Below, piece after piece: positions 16,218 through 24,221 of a stretch of DNA of 40,832 nt (its first letter is position 1; each line of letters starts with the position of its first letter). The notes below the pieces were generated by a model. That model ran no database searches. It was not told the DNA's origin and worked only from the letters and a program-made list of their open reading frames with translations. The stretch is taken from assembly GCA_910586205.1 (NCBI GenBank), contig CAJUGD010000033.1, positions 1-40,832 of the forward strand, read 5' to 3'. This DNA is from an uncultured Lachnospiraceae bacterium. Its GTDB lineage: Bacteria > Bacillota > Clostridia > Lachnospirales > Lachnospiraceae. The position numbers were made by a program, and so were the translations under genes.

Positions 16218-16970
16218 TTAGTATTCTTGCTTTTGGAATCCCGGTATTTCGCTGGCCAGGGTTTCCAACAGGTATACCAGAGGAATCTGTGAAACCAGTT
16301 CTGTGCGTCCATACCTGGAAATCCTGGAAATTTCCGGCATATAACAGGAGAAATTCACATCCGACATCCGTGCAATGGGACAATGTTCCGTATTTGTAAC
16401 ACTGATCAGGGGTGCCCCTGATTTTTTGTAACGATTGATCAGGGAAATCATCTCCTCGCCGCTTCCCTGGGAGGAAAGGATAAGGACTGCAGGTTTTGCC
16501 TCTCCTTCCGGGCAGGCACTTCCCCATCCTTCTTCTGCGGTGAAAGCCGCCTTGCCAACACCGGAAAATAAATATGCCCCATAGCGGATCAAGGGCTTGC
16601 TCTCCCGGTTTCCCGAAAGGATGATCTGGCATGCATCTGCACAGATTTTTGCGGCCTGTGCCATTTTATCGGCAAACTGGCTGTCTTTTGCAGTAATTTT
16701 CATATACTGCATGGCTGGGTCAGCATCAAAGCTTCCGTTTCGATTGGGCATGTCAAACTCCTGCCGGATCCGGTATTTCAGCTCCGTATATCCGGAACAT
16801 CCGGCTTTTTCACAGAAGCGAAGAACCGTAGTGGTGGATACCCCGGCGCTTTCTGCGATCTGCCGGATATTCATTTCCGGCACAGCATCAAAATGCGATA
16901 CAATAAAATTGTAAACCCTGAATTCGCCAGGATTCATTTTTCTGAGCTGCTCGTAAGAGAAAACCGGCAT
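16218..16970 (-). CDS. RpiR/MurR-family regulator (HTH plus SIS), copy 2
   Basis: This is a 250-residue regulator. The N-terminal helix-turn-helix (about 30-75) includes NIRQIAESAGVSTTTVLRFC and GYTELKYRIRQEF. The C-terminal sugar-isomerase (SIS) domain (about 105-240) has the phosphosugar-binding segments LSGNRESKPLIRYG and ILSSQGSGEEM. Such proteins sense a sugar phosphate and control the neighbouring sugar operon. It lies 14 bases after a paralogous rpiR gene and 224 bases before the PTS operon, the probable target. A terminator separates it from that operon. Confidence 0.9.
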   Translation of the reverse strand: MPVFSYEQLRKMNPGEFRVYNFIVSHFDAVPEMNIRQIAESAGVSTTTVLRFCEKAGCSGYTELKYRIRQEFDMPNRNGSFDADPAMQYMKITAKDSQFADKMAQAAKICADACQIILSGNRESKPLIRYGAYLFSGVGKAAFTAEEGWGSACPEGEAKPAVLILSSQGSGEEMISLINRYKKSGAPLISVTNTEHCPIARMSDVNFSCYMPEISRISRYGRTELVSQIPLVYLLETLASEIPGFQKQEY

Positions 16971-16984
16971 GAAATACCTCCCTT

Positions 16985-17713
16985 TCAGCTTTGCTGATTA
17001 TTGTATAGTTTTTTTGCCAGGGTTTCCATAATGTACAGCACAGGGACTTGTGTCGTTACATTTCTTTCGTTGACCATCCTTTCTGTGACATGGTAGGAAA
17101 TATTGCAGTCTGCCATTTTTGCCAGAACGGAGTTGGCATTGTTAGTAATGGAAATCAGGGGGCAGCCTCTCTGATGAAGGTGGGATGCGATAAAGAGTGT
17201 CTGTCTGGTCGTCCCGGACTCAGATAAGACGATCATAACCGTGCCCTCGGAAGGGTTCTGAAGAATCGGCAGCCATGGATCATCGATAAACAGGCTGAAA
17301 TACCCCACATTGGAAAAATATCTTGCCCCATATTTTCCCAGTATTCCGGAGGTGCCTATGCCGATAAACAGAATGCACTTTGACTTGACAAGATACTCAT
17401 GGGCTTTGTTAAGGCTTTCCTGAAAGTCCTGGGAGCGGATTGTGGTGATGAAGCTCTGCAGTTCCGTTTCTTTATCGTCTTTTAGCACCTCCTTCTTCCC
17501 CTCAAGGTATTCTTTGTACCGGATCTTAAATTCACTGTAGCCTTTTGCTCCGCATTTTCTGCAGAAGCGCAGAATCGTTGCCGTTGAGACATGAGCCATG
17601 GCGGCTAATTCCTTGATTGTTATTTTATAGATGTGTTTTTCGTTTTTTACAATACAGTCATAAACTGCGAAATCAAGCTCAGTAAACCGTTCCATTACTT
17701 CTTTTGTAAACAT
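16985..17713 (-). CDS. RpiR/MurR-family regulator (HTH plus SIS), copy 1
   Basis: This is a 242-residue paralogue of the next gene. The helix-turn-helix has TIKELAAMAHVSTATILRFC (about 33-52) followed by GAKGYSEFKIRYKEYL. The SIS domain shows FIGIGTSGILGKYGARYF and VLSESGTTRQTLF, a better match to the canonical phosphosugar site than in copy 2. It is the promoter-proximal gene of a two-regulator transcript. Two adjacent SIS regulators could form heteromers or read two ligands, which is speculation. The ligand is presumably a phosphorylated beta-glucoside or its product. Confidence 0.9.
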   Translation of the reverse strand: MFTKEVMERFTELDFAVYDCIVKNEKHIYKITIKELAAMAHVSTATILRFCRKCGAKGYSEFKIRYKEYLEGKKEVLKDDKETELQSFITTIRSQDFQESLNKAHEYLVKSKCILFIGIGTSGILGKYGARYFSNVGYFSLFIDDPWLPILQNPSEGTVMIVLSESGTTRQTLFIASHLHQRGCPLISITNNANSVLAKMADCNISYHVTERMVNERNVTTQVPVLYIMETLAKKLYNNQQS

Positions 17714-17788
17714 AATGGATCACTCCCATCTCCAGCCGTGCTTGCAGCGGGGTATTTGATTTTGTTTTAATTTTTTGTTTCCAATACC

Positions 17789-17817
17789 ATTATAGGGCAT
17801 AAACCTGGATTTTTCAA
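17789..17817 (-). promoter_or_regulatory. Promoter of the rpiR pair
   Basis: On the minus strand TTGAAA (17817-17812) and TATAAT (17794-17789) are exactly 17 bases apart, about 76 bases before the first regulator. Confidence 0.75.
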
Positions 17818-17834
17818 AAAGAACATTTGTTTTG

Positions 17835-17847
17835 TGAAAAGATTTCA
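17835..17847. promoter_or_regulatory. Candidate RpiR autoregulatory site
   Basis: TGAAAAGATTTCA is a perfect inverted repeat (TGAAA-AGA-TTTCA) just upstream of the -35 box of the rpiR promoter. TGAAA/TTTCA half-sites are common for RpiR-family proteins. Confidence 0.4.
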
Positions 17848-17882
17848 TCTGATGATTTTCCTTCTTTTGGATGCATCCCTAT

Positions 17883-17910
17883 TTTCACATCTTTGGATTT
17901 GTGATATGAT
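17883..17910 (+). promoter_or_regulatory. Possible promoter of azlCD
   Basis: TTTCAC (17883-17888) and TATGAT (17905-17910) are 16 bases apart, about 65 bases before the azlC start. The -35 match is weak. Confidence 0.45.
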
Positions 17911-17924
17911 AAGAAAATCAAAGT

Positions 17925-17953
17925 TATTCACCGATTATTTCTTAAGGTGAATA
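17925..17953 (+). promoter_or_regulatory. Inverted repeat in the azlC leader
   Basis: TATTCACC (17925-17932) is repeated in inverse as GGTGAATA (17946-17953) across a 13-base spacer. It lies between the proposed promoter and the azlC ribosome site, so it could be an operator or a leader hairpin. Confidence 0.55.
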
Positions 17954-17975
17954 CAAGAGAAGAAAGGTTTCTAAT

Positions 17976-18680
17976 ATGAAAACAAAAGCTTTCAGGGCAG
18001 CATTTCCCCATACTCTGCCTATTTGTGTCGGATTTTTGTTTTTGGGGATGTCTTATGGATTTTTGATGAGGAGCAAAGGTTTTTCTTTTGTCTATCCTAT
18101 GCTGATGAGCCTTTTCATCTTTGCCGGATCCATGGAATTTGTCACAGTCCAGCTTCTGCTGTCAGCGTTTCGTCCGCTTTATGCGTTTTTCCTGGCATTT
18201 ATTATCAATGCAAGACATTTATTTTACGGGATTTCCATGCTGGAAAAGTATAAACATACGGGCTGGAAAAAGGCTTATCTGATCTTTGGCATGTGTGACG
18301 AGTCCTTTACGATCAACTGTACAGTGGAGCCTCCTCCTGAAGTGGATAAAGGATGGTTTTTGTTTTTCATTACACTGCTGAATCAGATCTATTGGGTAAC
18401 AGGAGCCACATTGGGCGCGATGTTAGGATATGTAATTCATTTTGACACCACAGGAATTGAATTTGTCATGACAGCTCTGTTTGTTGTCATGTTTCTGAAC
18501 CAATGGGAAGAAAACAAAGAGCATGGCCCTGCCCTGACGGGGCTGGCATGCTCGGTTTTTTCACTATTGTTATTGGGGGCAGAGACGTTTATTCTTCCGG
18601 CAATGGCGCTGATTGTGCTCTGCCTTTCCTTCAGCAAAACCAGCGCCTTTAAAATCAAAAAAGGAGAGAAAAATCCATGA
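17976..18680 (+). CDS. azlC: AzlC-family branched-chain amino acid exporter, large subunit
   Basis: This 234-residue membrane protein has about six to seven hydrophobic segments. The conserved family features are the N-terminal AFPHTLPICVGFLFLGMSYG, the FAGSMEFVTVQLL segment and the AFIINARHLFYGISML motif. With AzlD it forms the two-component exporter for leucine, isoleucine, valine and analogues (LIV-E family). The ribosome site AGAAAGG precedes the ATG. The end overlaps azlD by four bases (ATGA). It is transcribed divergently from the RpiR pair. Confidence 0.93.
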   Translation: MKTKAFRAAFPHTLPICVGFLFLGMSYGFLMRSKGFSFVYPMLMSLFIFAGSMEFVTVQLLLSAFRPLYAFFLAFIINARHLFYGISMLEKYKHTGWKKAYLIFGMCDESFTINCTVEPPPEVDKGWFLFFITLLNQIYWVTGATLGAMLGYVIHFDTTGIEFVMTALFVVMFLNQWEENKEHGPALTGLACSVFSLLLLGAETFILPAMALIVLCLSFSKTSAFKIKKGEKNP

Positions 18681-19003
18681 CTGCAGCAGAGCATATGATT
18701 ACTATTTTGGCCGTTATACTGGGGACAATGCTTACCCGTTTTCTGCCCTTTCTTCTATTTCCCGAAGGCAAAACCTTGCCCAAATATATCGCCCGGCTGG
18801 GGGCAGCGCTTCCCTGTGCAGTCATTGGATTCTTAGTGGTATACAGCCTGAAAGATACCGTATCCTCCCCTTTTCATGGTATACCGGAGTTTTTGTCTGT
18901 TCTCTTTATAGTCTTTCTGCATAAATGGCGCAGGAATACTTTACTCAGCATCAGCGGGGGCTCTGTTTTATATATGTATCTGGTGCAGACATGGTTTCGC
19001 TGA
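18677..19003 (+). CDS. azlD: AzlD-family branched-chain amino acid exporter, small subunit
   Basis: This 108-residue protein has four hydrophobic segments. The conserved TRFLPFLLFP near residue 25 and the ARLGAALPCAVIGFLVVYSL stretch are typical of AzlD. It is required with AzlC for export and is translationally coupled to it. The stop lies 17 bases from the convergent reductase gene. The length is standard. Confidence 0.92.
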   Translation: MTAAEHMITILAVILGTMLTRFLPFLLFPEGKTLPKYIARLGAALPCAVIGFLVVYSLKDTVSSPFHGIPEFLSVLFIVFLHKWRRNTLLSISGGSVLYMYLVQTWFR

Positions 19004-19010
19004 GTTCTGC

Positions 19011-19045
19011 GCCGGACTTTTTACCGAATGGAAAACCTGTCCGGC
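19011..19045. terminator. Possible hairpin between convergent azlD and the reductase gene
   Basis: GCCGGAC (19011-19017) is complementary to GTCCGGC (19039-19045) over a 21-base loop. The right arm lies inside the end of the reductase gene, and no good T-run follows either way, so termination is uncertain. Confidence 0.35.
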
Positions 19046-20322
19046 TTTCGAACCACACACCCGCAGGGCTTTCCTGCCCGCACCAATTCTCCGCACCCGC
19101 CGCAGGTCACGCAGGTATGGCTCTTGTCCAGCTTTCCGGTCTTTCTGATCTCATTGGGAAATCCCGGATCCGCGAAAGCCTGCCTGCCGAATGACACTAA
19201 ATCGCAGTATCCCATAGCCACAGCCCCAGCCGCCAAATCCGGTGAAAACTGTCTGAGATAAGAAGGTGCAGAGGCCATTACCTTTAGCTTGGGATAATGG
19301 TTTTTGATAACGCGAGTTCCCTCATACATCCTTGCCACACCTTCTAAGGGATGCTCTAAAGGTATATATTTTCCTCTGTCAAAAGGACGTGTCACATGAG
19401 AATTGACATAAGGATTTCCCATGGTAATATTAATCATCTCAATCCCCATTTCTCTATGTAAGATTCCCACCAGCTTTAGAGCCTCCGAATAATCGGGATT
19501 CAATCCCTTTTCCTTTACTCCCCATCCGTAAGGATAGGCAAAACCATCATAGATTCCCAGACGAAGGGTAACATGAAATGTCTCATCCTGATACCGCAAA
19601 GCCCTCCGCACACATTCCAGCAAAAACCGGAAACGGTTTTCAAAAGAGCCTCCGTATTTTCCCGGACGGGTATAAGCAGAAGCCAGCTCCGCCAGCAGGT
19701 ATCCGTGACAACACTTAATATCCACTGCGTCAAAGCCTGCCGATTTGCACAATCCCACGGAATGATCAAAGATTTCAATTAATTGATCCAGATAATCATC
19801 ACTTACCAGACAGTTATCCTCAAGGGGATGATCGTTTTCATAAACCGGATGATGATACGCAATCAAAGGCTTATAGAATCCATCAGGCTTCGCATAGCGC
19901 CCGCTGTGGTTTGCCTGCATGATAAGCAGCGGCTCATATCCGTTGGCTTTTCTGCCTGCCTGTTTGATTTGGGCATTCATCTCAGCAAATCGGGATAGGG
20001 TCTCCTCATTTAACATGAGCTGTGCCTTTCCGGATCTGCCCTCTGGAGTCACGGCAACTGCTTCTGACCAGATCACCCCGGCTCCTCCTCTGGCATAAGA
20101 AAGATAGCGTTCACTTGTACTTTCGGTCGGAAATCCTCGCTCATCCGAATCATTTCCCTCCATAGGTGCAATGGCCAGGCGATTTGCAAAAACCTTGCCA
20201 TATAGAGACAAAGGCTCATACAATTTTTTGTAATCTTCGGAAAAAGGCAAAGAAATACCCAGCTTTTTTTCTTCTGTATGAATATCCTCCATCGTCTTAT
20301 AATGAAATTTCTGATGTTCCAT
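19021..20322 (-). CDS. Old-yellow-enzyme-type NADH:flavin oxidoreductase with C-terminal Fe-S cysteines
   Basis: This 433-residue protein is made of the FMN TIM-barrel of the 2-enoate/2,4-dienoyl-CoA reductase family. Landmarks are RLAIAPMEGNDSD, LLIMQANHSGRYA, KCCHGYLLAELAS with the active-site region His, and YGGSFENRFRFLLE. The tail has cysteines at about 404, 407, 410, 420 and 422 (CVTCGGCG and PCGC), the place where the family binds a 4Fe-4S cluster. It ends there, so the FAD/NAD(P)H domain that makes classical 2-enoate reductases about 650 residues long is absent. It must take electrons from a separate partner. It is last in the TRAP/flavoprotein operon, with AAAGGA before its ATG. Substrate reduction at an activated C=C bond is inferred. 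Confidence 0.88.
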   Translation of the reverse strand: MEHQKFHYKTMEDIHTEEKKLGISLPFSEDYKKLYEPLSLYGKVFANRLAIAPMEGNDSDERGFPTESTSERYLSYARGGAGVIWSEAVAVTPEGRSGKAQLMLNEETLSRFAEMNAQIKQAGRKANGYEPLLIMQANHSGRYAKPDGFYKPLIAYHHPVYENDHPLEDNCLVSDDYLDQLIEIFDHSVGLCKSAGFDAVDIKCCHGYLLAELASAYTRPGKYGGSFENRFRFLLECVRRALRYQDETFHVTLRLGIYDGFAYPYGWGVKEKGLNPDYSEALKLVGILHREMGIEMINITMGNPYVNSHVTRPFDRGKYIPLEHPLEGVARMYEGTRVIKNHYPKLKVMASAPSYLRQFSPDLAAGAVAMGYCDLVSFGRQAFADPGFPNEIRKTGKLDKSHTCVTCGGCGELVRAGKPCGCVVRKPDRFSIR

Positions 20323-20368
20323 ATATTTTGTTCCTTTCCGCGATCCTTTTCATTATAATGGTCTTCCT

Positions 20369-22360
20369 TTACCGCCCAATCACTGCATCTTGTAAAGACT
20401 CATTATACACGGTCTCAAACCACACCCTTCCTTCCGGCAAAGGCTTTCGCTCCCGGTTCTCCACAATCACCTGCCCCTGCTTAAGAGAACAGATCTGTAT
20501 CAGCTCCGCTCGTTCTCCCTGATCAAGCGGAAGCTTTATACCGGCATTTTTCACCTCCTTTAGCGGGAAGTCTTCCCTGGAAATCATATAAGATCCTCTG
20601 CTTTTTCCGTCCTCCTGGATATAAGACAGCATTCCGGTCAGGTAAACCAGTTGTGTATGTAAAATGTCATAGTTGATCCAGGCATCGGCCAGTTCTCTCG
20701 GCGTTTCGGCCAGAGTCTCCTCAAAGAAACCGGCAATATAAGCCCTGCATCTCTCGATCTGTCTGCTAATGCCCTTTTCCTCCCGAATAAAAGCGGCCGA
20801 CTCATCCATTTCCCTTTGATATTGTTTCCTCAGCTCCAAAGGCTTTTTCTTTCCCGGGCCGTTTTCCCTCAACCGGATTCCATCGCGAATAACCTCATCC
20901 ATGTCCTCTTGGGACAGCCGGGAAAATATCTGCCACTCCATTGGAGGCTCCTGCCCGTTTCTGCTGATATACTGGGCTGCCCTCAAAGAACCTACCTGGG
21001 TTGCATTTAACGCGCTTCCGCCCGGACGGTAGACCCCAAAATTGCCGCACACCTCTCCCACCGGGAACAGGTTTTGGATATTAGACTGCCACCACCGGTC
21101 TGCATACAGCCCGCCATTGTTATGCTGAGCGCAGACCGAGATCTGCAGCCACTCTTTTTCCAGATCAATATGCCTTGCCTTATAAAGTTCATAAGCCGGA
21201 CGGTTCATCTTCATCAGACGTTCAATGGGAGTGCCGAACATTACCTTAGAGTTTTCCAGATAAACCTGTGCTTCCTCTGACAGCAGGGTAAAGTCAAATT
21301 TTCCATCCTTTTGAGCTGCCTTGGGATTGCGTGTATAGTCCAGATAAACTCGTCTTCCCTTAACAACGGTTTCCTGATAAACTGCAAAATCAATGATAGA
21401 CGAGCCGCCCCTTTCCAGCTTTCTGGGATCAAACGGCCATTGATAGCCTTTTAAAAATACAGCAGTCAAAAGCTCAGACGGCTCTGCAAAATAATCCTCC
21501 AAAAACTCCCGTTCTTCGCCTCCCTGGTCATTTACAGACACATAACGGGGAATGACCTGCTGATAGCTTCCGGAAAGATTCCACCGAAATTTCACGGAGG
21601 CAATCCCATATTGCCATTCTGTCACATTGGCACACTCTGCCCCACACAGAATCGCCGCGCCATGGGCGCATGTCTGACTTACCGGATACACACTGTTATG
21701 ATAAATCCCTCCCGGTCCTCCTGTGGCATAGATAATATTGTTGCAGCGAAATCTTACATAGTTCCAGGATGTTCCTGTATTCTTCAGGCCAATGGCCCCA
21801 TATACCCGCCGCCCGCCCTTATGTTCACAGGTCAGCAGCCGGATGATCCGGACATGATCCATGATGGAAATATTTTTATTCCTGACAGACTGTTCCAGCT
21901 TTTGCGTCATGTATTTGGATGTCAGCGGTCCGCAGGAGGTCCCTCTCATTTTCGGATCATGGTCTGTCTTATAGCCTGCATATTGGCCGTATTTGTCACA
22001 GGGAAAAGGCACTCCCAGGTTCACTAATTTGAAAAAGCATCTTGCCGACAATGCCGCCTCCACCAGAGCCGTATCTCCATTGACCGATTGTCCGTCATAA
22101 AGGGAACGTGCCATATCATACACAGAATCCGGCTCCCCGGATGCCAGAGAAAGCTTGTAGTAGGTCTGCTTGTCAGAACCAGTATTCCGGGAGGTTCCCA
22201 TGTTAATGCCTTCTGTTGCCAGAATAATATCCTTTACACCCAGATCATAGAGACTGTCTGCCGCATTAAAAGCTGCTGCCCCGCTGCCGATAATCAAGGT
22301 ATTGCATTGGCATTCTTCCCTGTATTGTTGTTCCCTGTTTTGTTCCAGATTTGTATTCAA
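20369..22360 (-). CDS. FAD-dependent fumarate reductase/succinate dehydrogenase-type flavoprotein
   Basis: This 663-residue soluble protein has the Rossmann motif IIGSGAAAFNAADSL (GSG at 25-27), NTGSDKQTYYKLS near 59, ATGGPGG at 212-218, HNNGGLYAD at 413-421, and GEVCG then RPGGSALNATQVGS at 435-458, all features of the flavoprotein subunits of fumarate reductase, aspartate oxidase and relatives. There is no signal peptide or cytochrome/FMN domain, so it is cytoplasmic. I accept a TTG start at 22360: AGGAGG stands six to seven bases upstream and no other Met occurs before the FAD motif. It lies 12 bases after dctM and 46 before the Fe-S reductase. It may oxidise or reduce the imported carboxylate or a product; the direction is unknown. 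Confidence 0.88.
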   Translation of the reverse strand: MNTNLEQNREQQYREECQCNTLIIGSGAAAFNAADSLYDLGVKDIILATEGINMGTSRNTGSDKQTYYKLSLASGEPDSVYDMARSLYDGQSVNGDTALVEAALSARCFFKLVNLGVPFPCDKYGQYAGYKTDHDPKMRGTSCGPLTSKYMTQKLEQSVRNKNISIMDHVRIIRLLTCEHKGGRRVYGAIGLKNTGTSWNYVRFRCNNIIYATGGPGGIYHNSVYPVSQTCAHGAAILCGAECANVTEWQYGIASVKFRWNLSGSYQQVIPRYVSVNDQGGEEREFLEDYFAEPSELLTAVFLKGYQWPFDPRKLERGGSSIIDFAVYQETVVKGRRVYLDYTRNPKAAQKDGKFDFTLLSEEAQVYLENSKVMFGTPIERLMKMNRPAYELYKARHIDLEKEWLQISVCAQHNNGGLYADRWWQSNIQNLFPVGEVCGNFGVYRPGGSALNATQVGSLRAAQYISRNGQEPPMEWQIFSRLSQEDMDEVIRDGIRLRENGPGKKKPLELRKQYQREMDESAAFIREEKGISRQIERCRAYIAGFFEETLAETPRELADAWINYDILHTQLVYLTGMLSYIQEDGKSRGSYMISREDFPLKEVKNAGIKLPLDQGERAELIQICSLKQGQVIVENRERKPLPEGRVWFETVYNESLQDAVIGR

Positions 22361-22372
22361 ACAACCCCTCCT

Positions 22373-23650
22373 CTAACCAAACATCGCAGGCAGCAGCATG
22401 GATATCTGCGGAATATACGTAATCACCAGCAGAATGGCAATCATGACAGCCCATATGGGCAGCATAAACCTTACCATTTTCGTCAAAGGCGTTTCCGATA
22501 TGCTAGAGGACACAAACAGTGTGATCCCCACCGGCGGAGTGCTCATGCCGATTGCCAGGTTTACGGTAGTGATGATTCCGAAATGTACCGGATTCACCCC
22601 ATACTGCTGTACCAGAGGAAGAAGTATGGGAACTGCCAGGATAATTGCCGGCGTTGAATCCAAAAAGGTTCCCAGAACCAGGAAAATAATGTTTACCATG
22701 ATCAGCATGAGTATCTTGCTGTTAATGGAGGAGCCTAAGACAGAGGCCACCTTCATGGGAATCTGCTGATTTGTCATGAGCCACGCCAAAATATTGGTGG
22801 TTGCCACACAGAACATAATTCCCGCTGAGGTCTTTGCACTGTCTTCAAATATTTTCCCAAGATCCGAAATCTTCAATTCTTTATAAATAAAAATCCCTAC
22901 CAGCAATGCATAAAATACCGCCACACAAGCTGCTTCCGTAGCCGTAAAAAATCCTCCGAAAATACCTCCCATAATGATGACAATCATCAATAACGCCCAG
23001 ATTGCTTCTTTCAGGGAGACGAAAAACTCTTGAATCCCGGCTTTCTTTTCCGGCGGATAATGCCTTTTCAGCGCAATGCAGTAAACGGAAACCATCATCC
23101 CAAGTCACAGAAGAATGCCGGGAATATATCCGGCCAGAAACATTTGTCCTACCGACACATTGGCAGTGGTGGCATAAATCACCATAACCACGCTGGGCGG
23201 TATAATAATTCCCAACGGGCCGGAAACCGCAGTGATTGCACCGGCAAACTCCCCGTCATATCCCTTCTCTTTCATGGCTGGTATGGTCAGCGAGCCGATA
23301 GCAGCGCTGGCCGCCGAACCAGAACCGGAGATTGCCCCAAAAAGCATACAGGCCAGAATCGTCACCATACCCAGTCCGCCCCGGATGTGGCCGACTATGC
23401 AGGAGGCAAAGCGGATCAGCTTTTTGGAAATGCCTCCCCGATCCATCAGATTGCCTGCTAATACAAAGAAGGGAATTGCCAAAAGGGAAAATGAATCCAG
23501 CATGGTAAACATCCGCTGGGGAACTACCGCCAAATTGACTCCTGCTGCTGTCAAAAGGCCAAAAGAAGCCGCCAGTCCGATTCCATAAGCAATCGGCACT
23601 CCTAATATCAGCATAAGCAGCAATAACATAAATACCAGCGCCATAATCAC
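22373..23650 (-). pseudogene. dctM: TRAP transporter large permease DctM, interrupted by one in-frame TGA
   Basis: The frame from 23650 gives the N-terminal part of DctM (MALVFMLLLLMLILGVPIAY, ISGSGSAASAAIG, GIIIPPSVVMVIYA) and stops at TGA 23107-23105 after GYIPGILL. The same frame then continues without any shift as LGMMVSVYC and on to the normal DctM C-terminus at 22373 (STPPVGITLFVSSSISETPL). The total is 425 codons, the usual family length. DctM relatives carry Gly after GILL, so a GGA-to-TGA change would explain it. DctM is the ion-coupled membrane channel of the TRAP transporter. The start overlaps dctQ by four bases. It is either a recent nonsense mutation, read through, or a sequence error. 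Confidence 0.85.
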
Positions 23651-24111
23651 TTCTCCTTTCTGCCCTTTACCATTCCCTCAGCCAAATGCAGCAGAACCAA
23701 AATCCCGTTAATCGGAAAGATCAGGTAAATGTACGTCATCCGAATCCCAAGAGCAGGACTTACCCTCGTTGTATTGGAAATCATCAGCTTATAGCCATAA
23801 TAAATAATAATCAGGGAAAACACTGCTATCATAAGATAAGACAAACCGGTTGTGATTTTCTGCAAAGCTTTCGGCAGCTTAGAAACCAGAAAATCCACCC
23901 GAAAGTGACCATTCTCCGCTGCCACTAAGATCGCTCCTAACATCATGGACCAGATAAACAGATAGCGGCATGCTTCCTCTGACCATGCCAAAGGATTCTT
24001 TAAAAACACCCGGAAAAAGACCTGTAAAAATCCGACAATCGTAAATGCAATCATAGATATTACGGTTATCATGGTCTCGGTTTTTCTCAATATACTGAAA
24101 AATTTGTTCAT
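23647..24111 (-). CDS. dctQ: TRAP transporter small permease DctQ
   Basis: This 154-residue protein has four hydrophobic segments. The conserved FRVFLKNPLAWSEEACRYLF and AENGHFRVD stretches define the family. It forms the membrane part with DctM and couples sodium flow to uptake of the solute presented by DctP. I start it at the ATG at 24111, eight bases after AAAGGA; a GTG at 24117 is too close to that site. It overlaps dctM by four bases. It is separated from dctP by a structured 110-base gap. Confidence 0.9.
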   Translation of the reverse strand: MNKFFSILRKTETMITVISMIAFTIVGFLQVFFRVFLKNPLAWSEEACRYLFIWSMMLGAILVAAENGHFRVDFLVSKLPKALQKITTGLSYLMIAVFSLIIIYYGYKLMISNTTRVSPALGIRMTYIYLIFPINGILVLLHLAEGMVKGRKEK

Positions 24112-24126
24112 CTGCACAATCCTTTC

Positions 24127-24211
24127 AAAAAAAGCCGCCGGCTTTATAACCGTTCCCGGTTATTCTGCAAATCAAGTATACTCTTGCATGTGAAAAATAT
24201 TCGGCGGCTTT
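24127..24211 (-). promoter_or_regulatory. Structured dctP-dctQ intergenic region (attenuator-like)
   Basis: On the minus strand AAAGCC-GGC-GGCTTT (24145-24131), followed by more T, is a compact intrinsic terminator. Its second half can instead pair with AAAGCCGCCG directly after the dctP stop (24211-24202): CGGCGGCTTT at 24140-24131 is a perfect 10-base complement. A smaller ATAACCG/CGGTTAT hairpin lies between. The arrangement could give more dctP than dctQM transcript or act as a switch. Confidence 0.6.
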
Positions 24212-24221
24212 GGTCTGCTGT

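Noticed and set aside
23105..23107. Selenocysteine or tryptophan recoding of the dctM TGA
   Set aside because: No SECIS-like hairpin is evident just downstream, other genes here end with TGA as a normal stop, and the family has Gly at this place.
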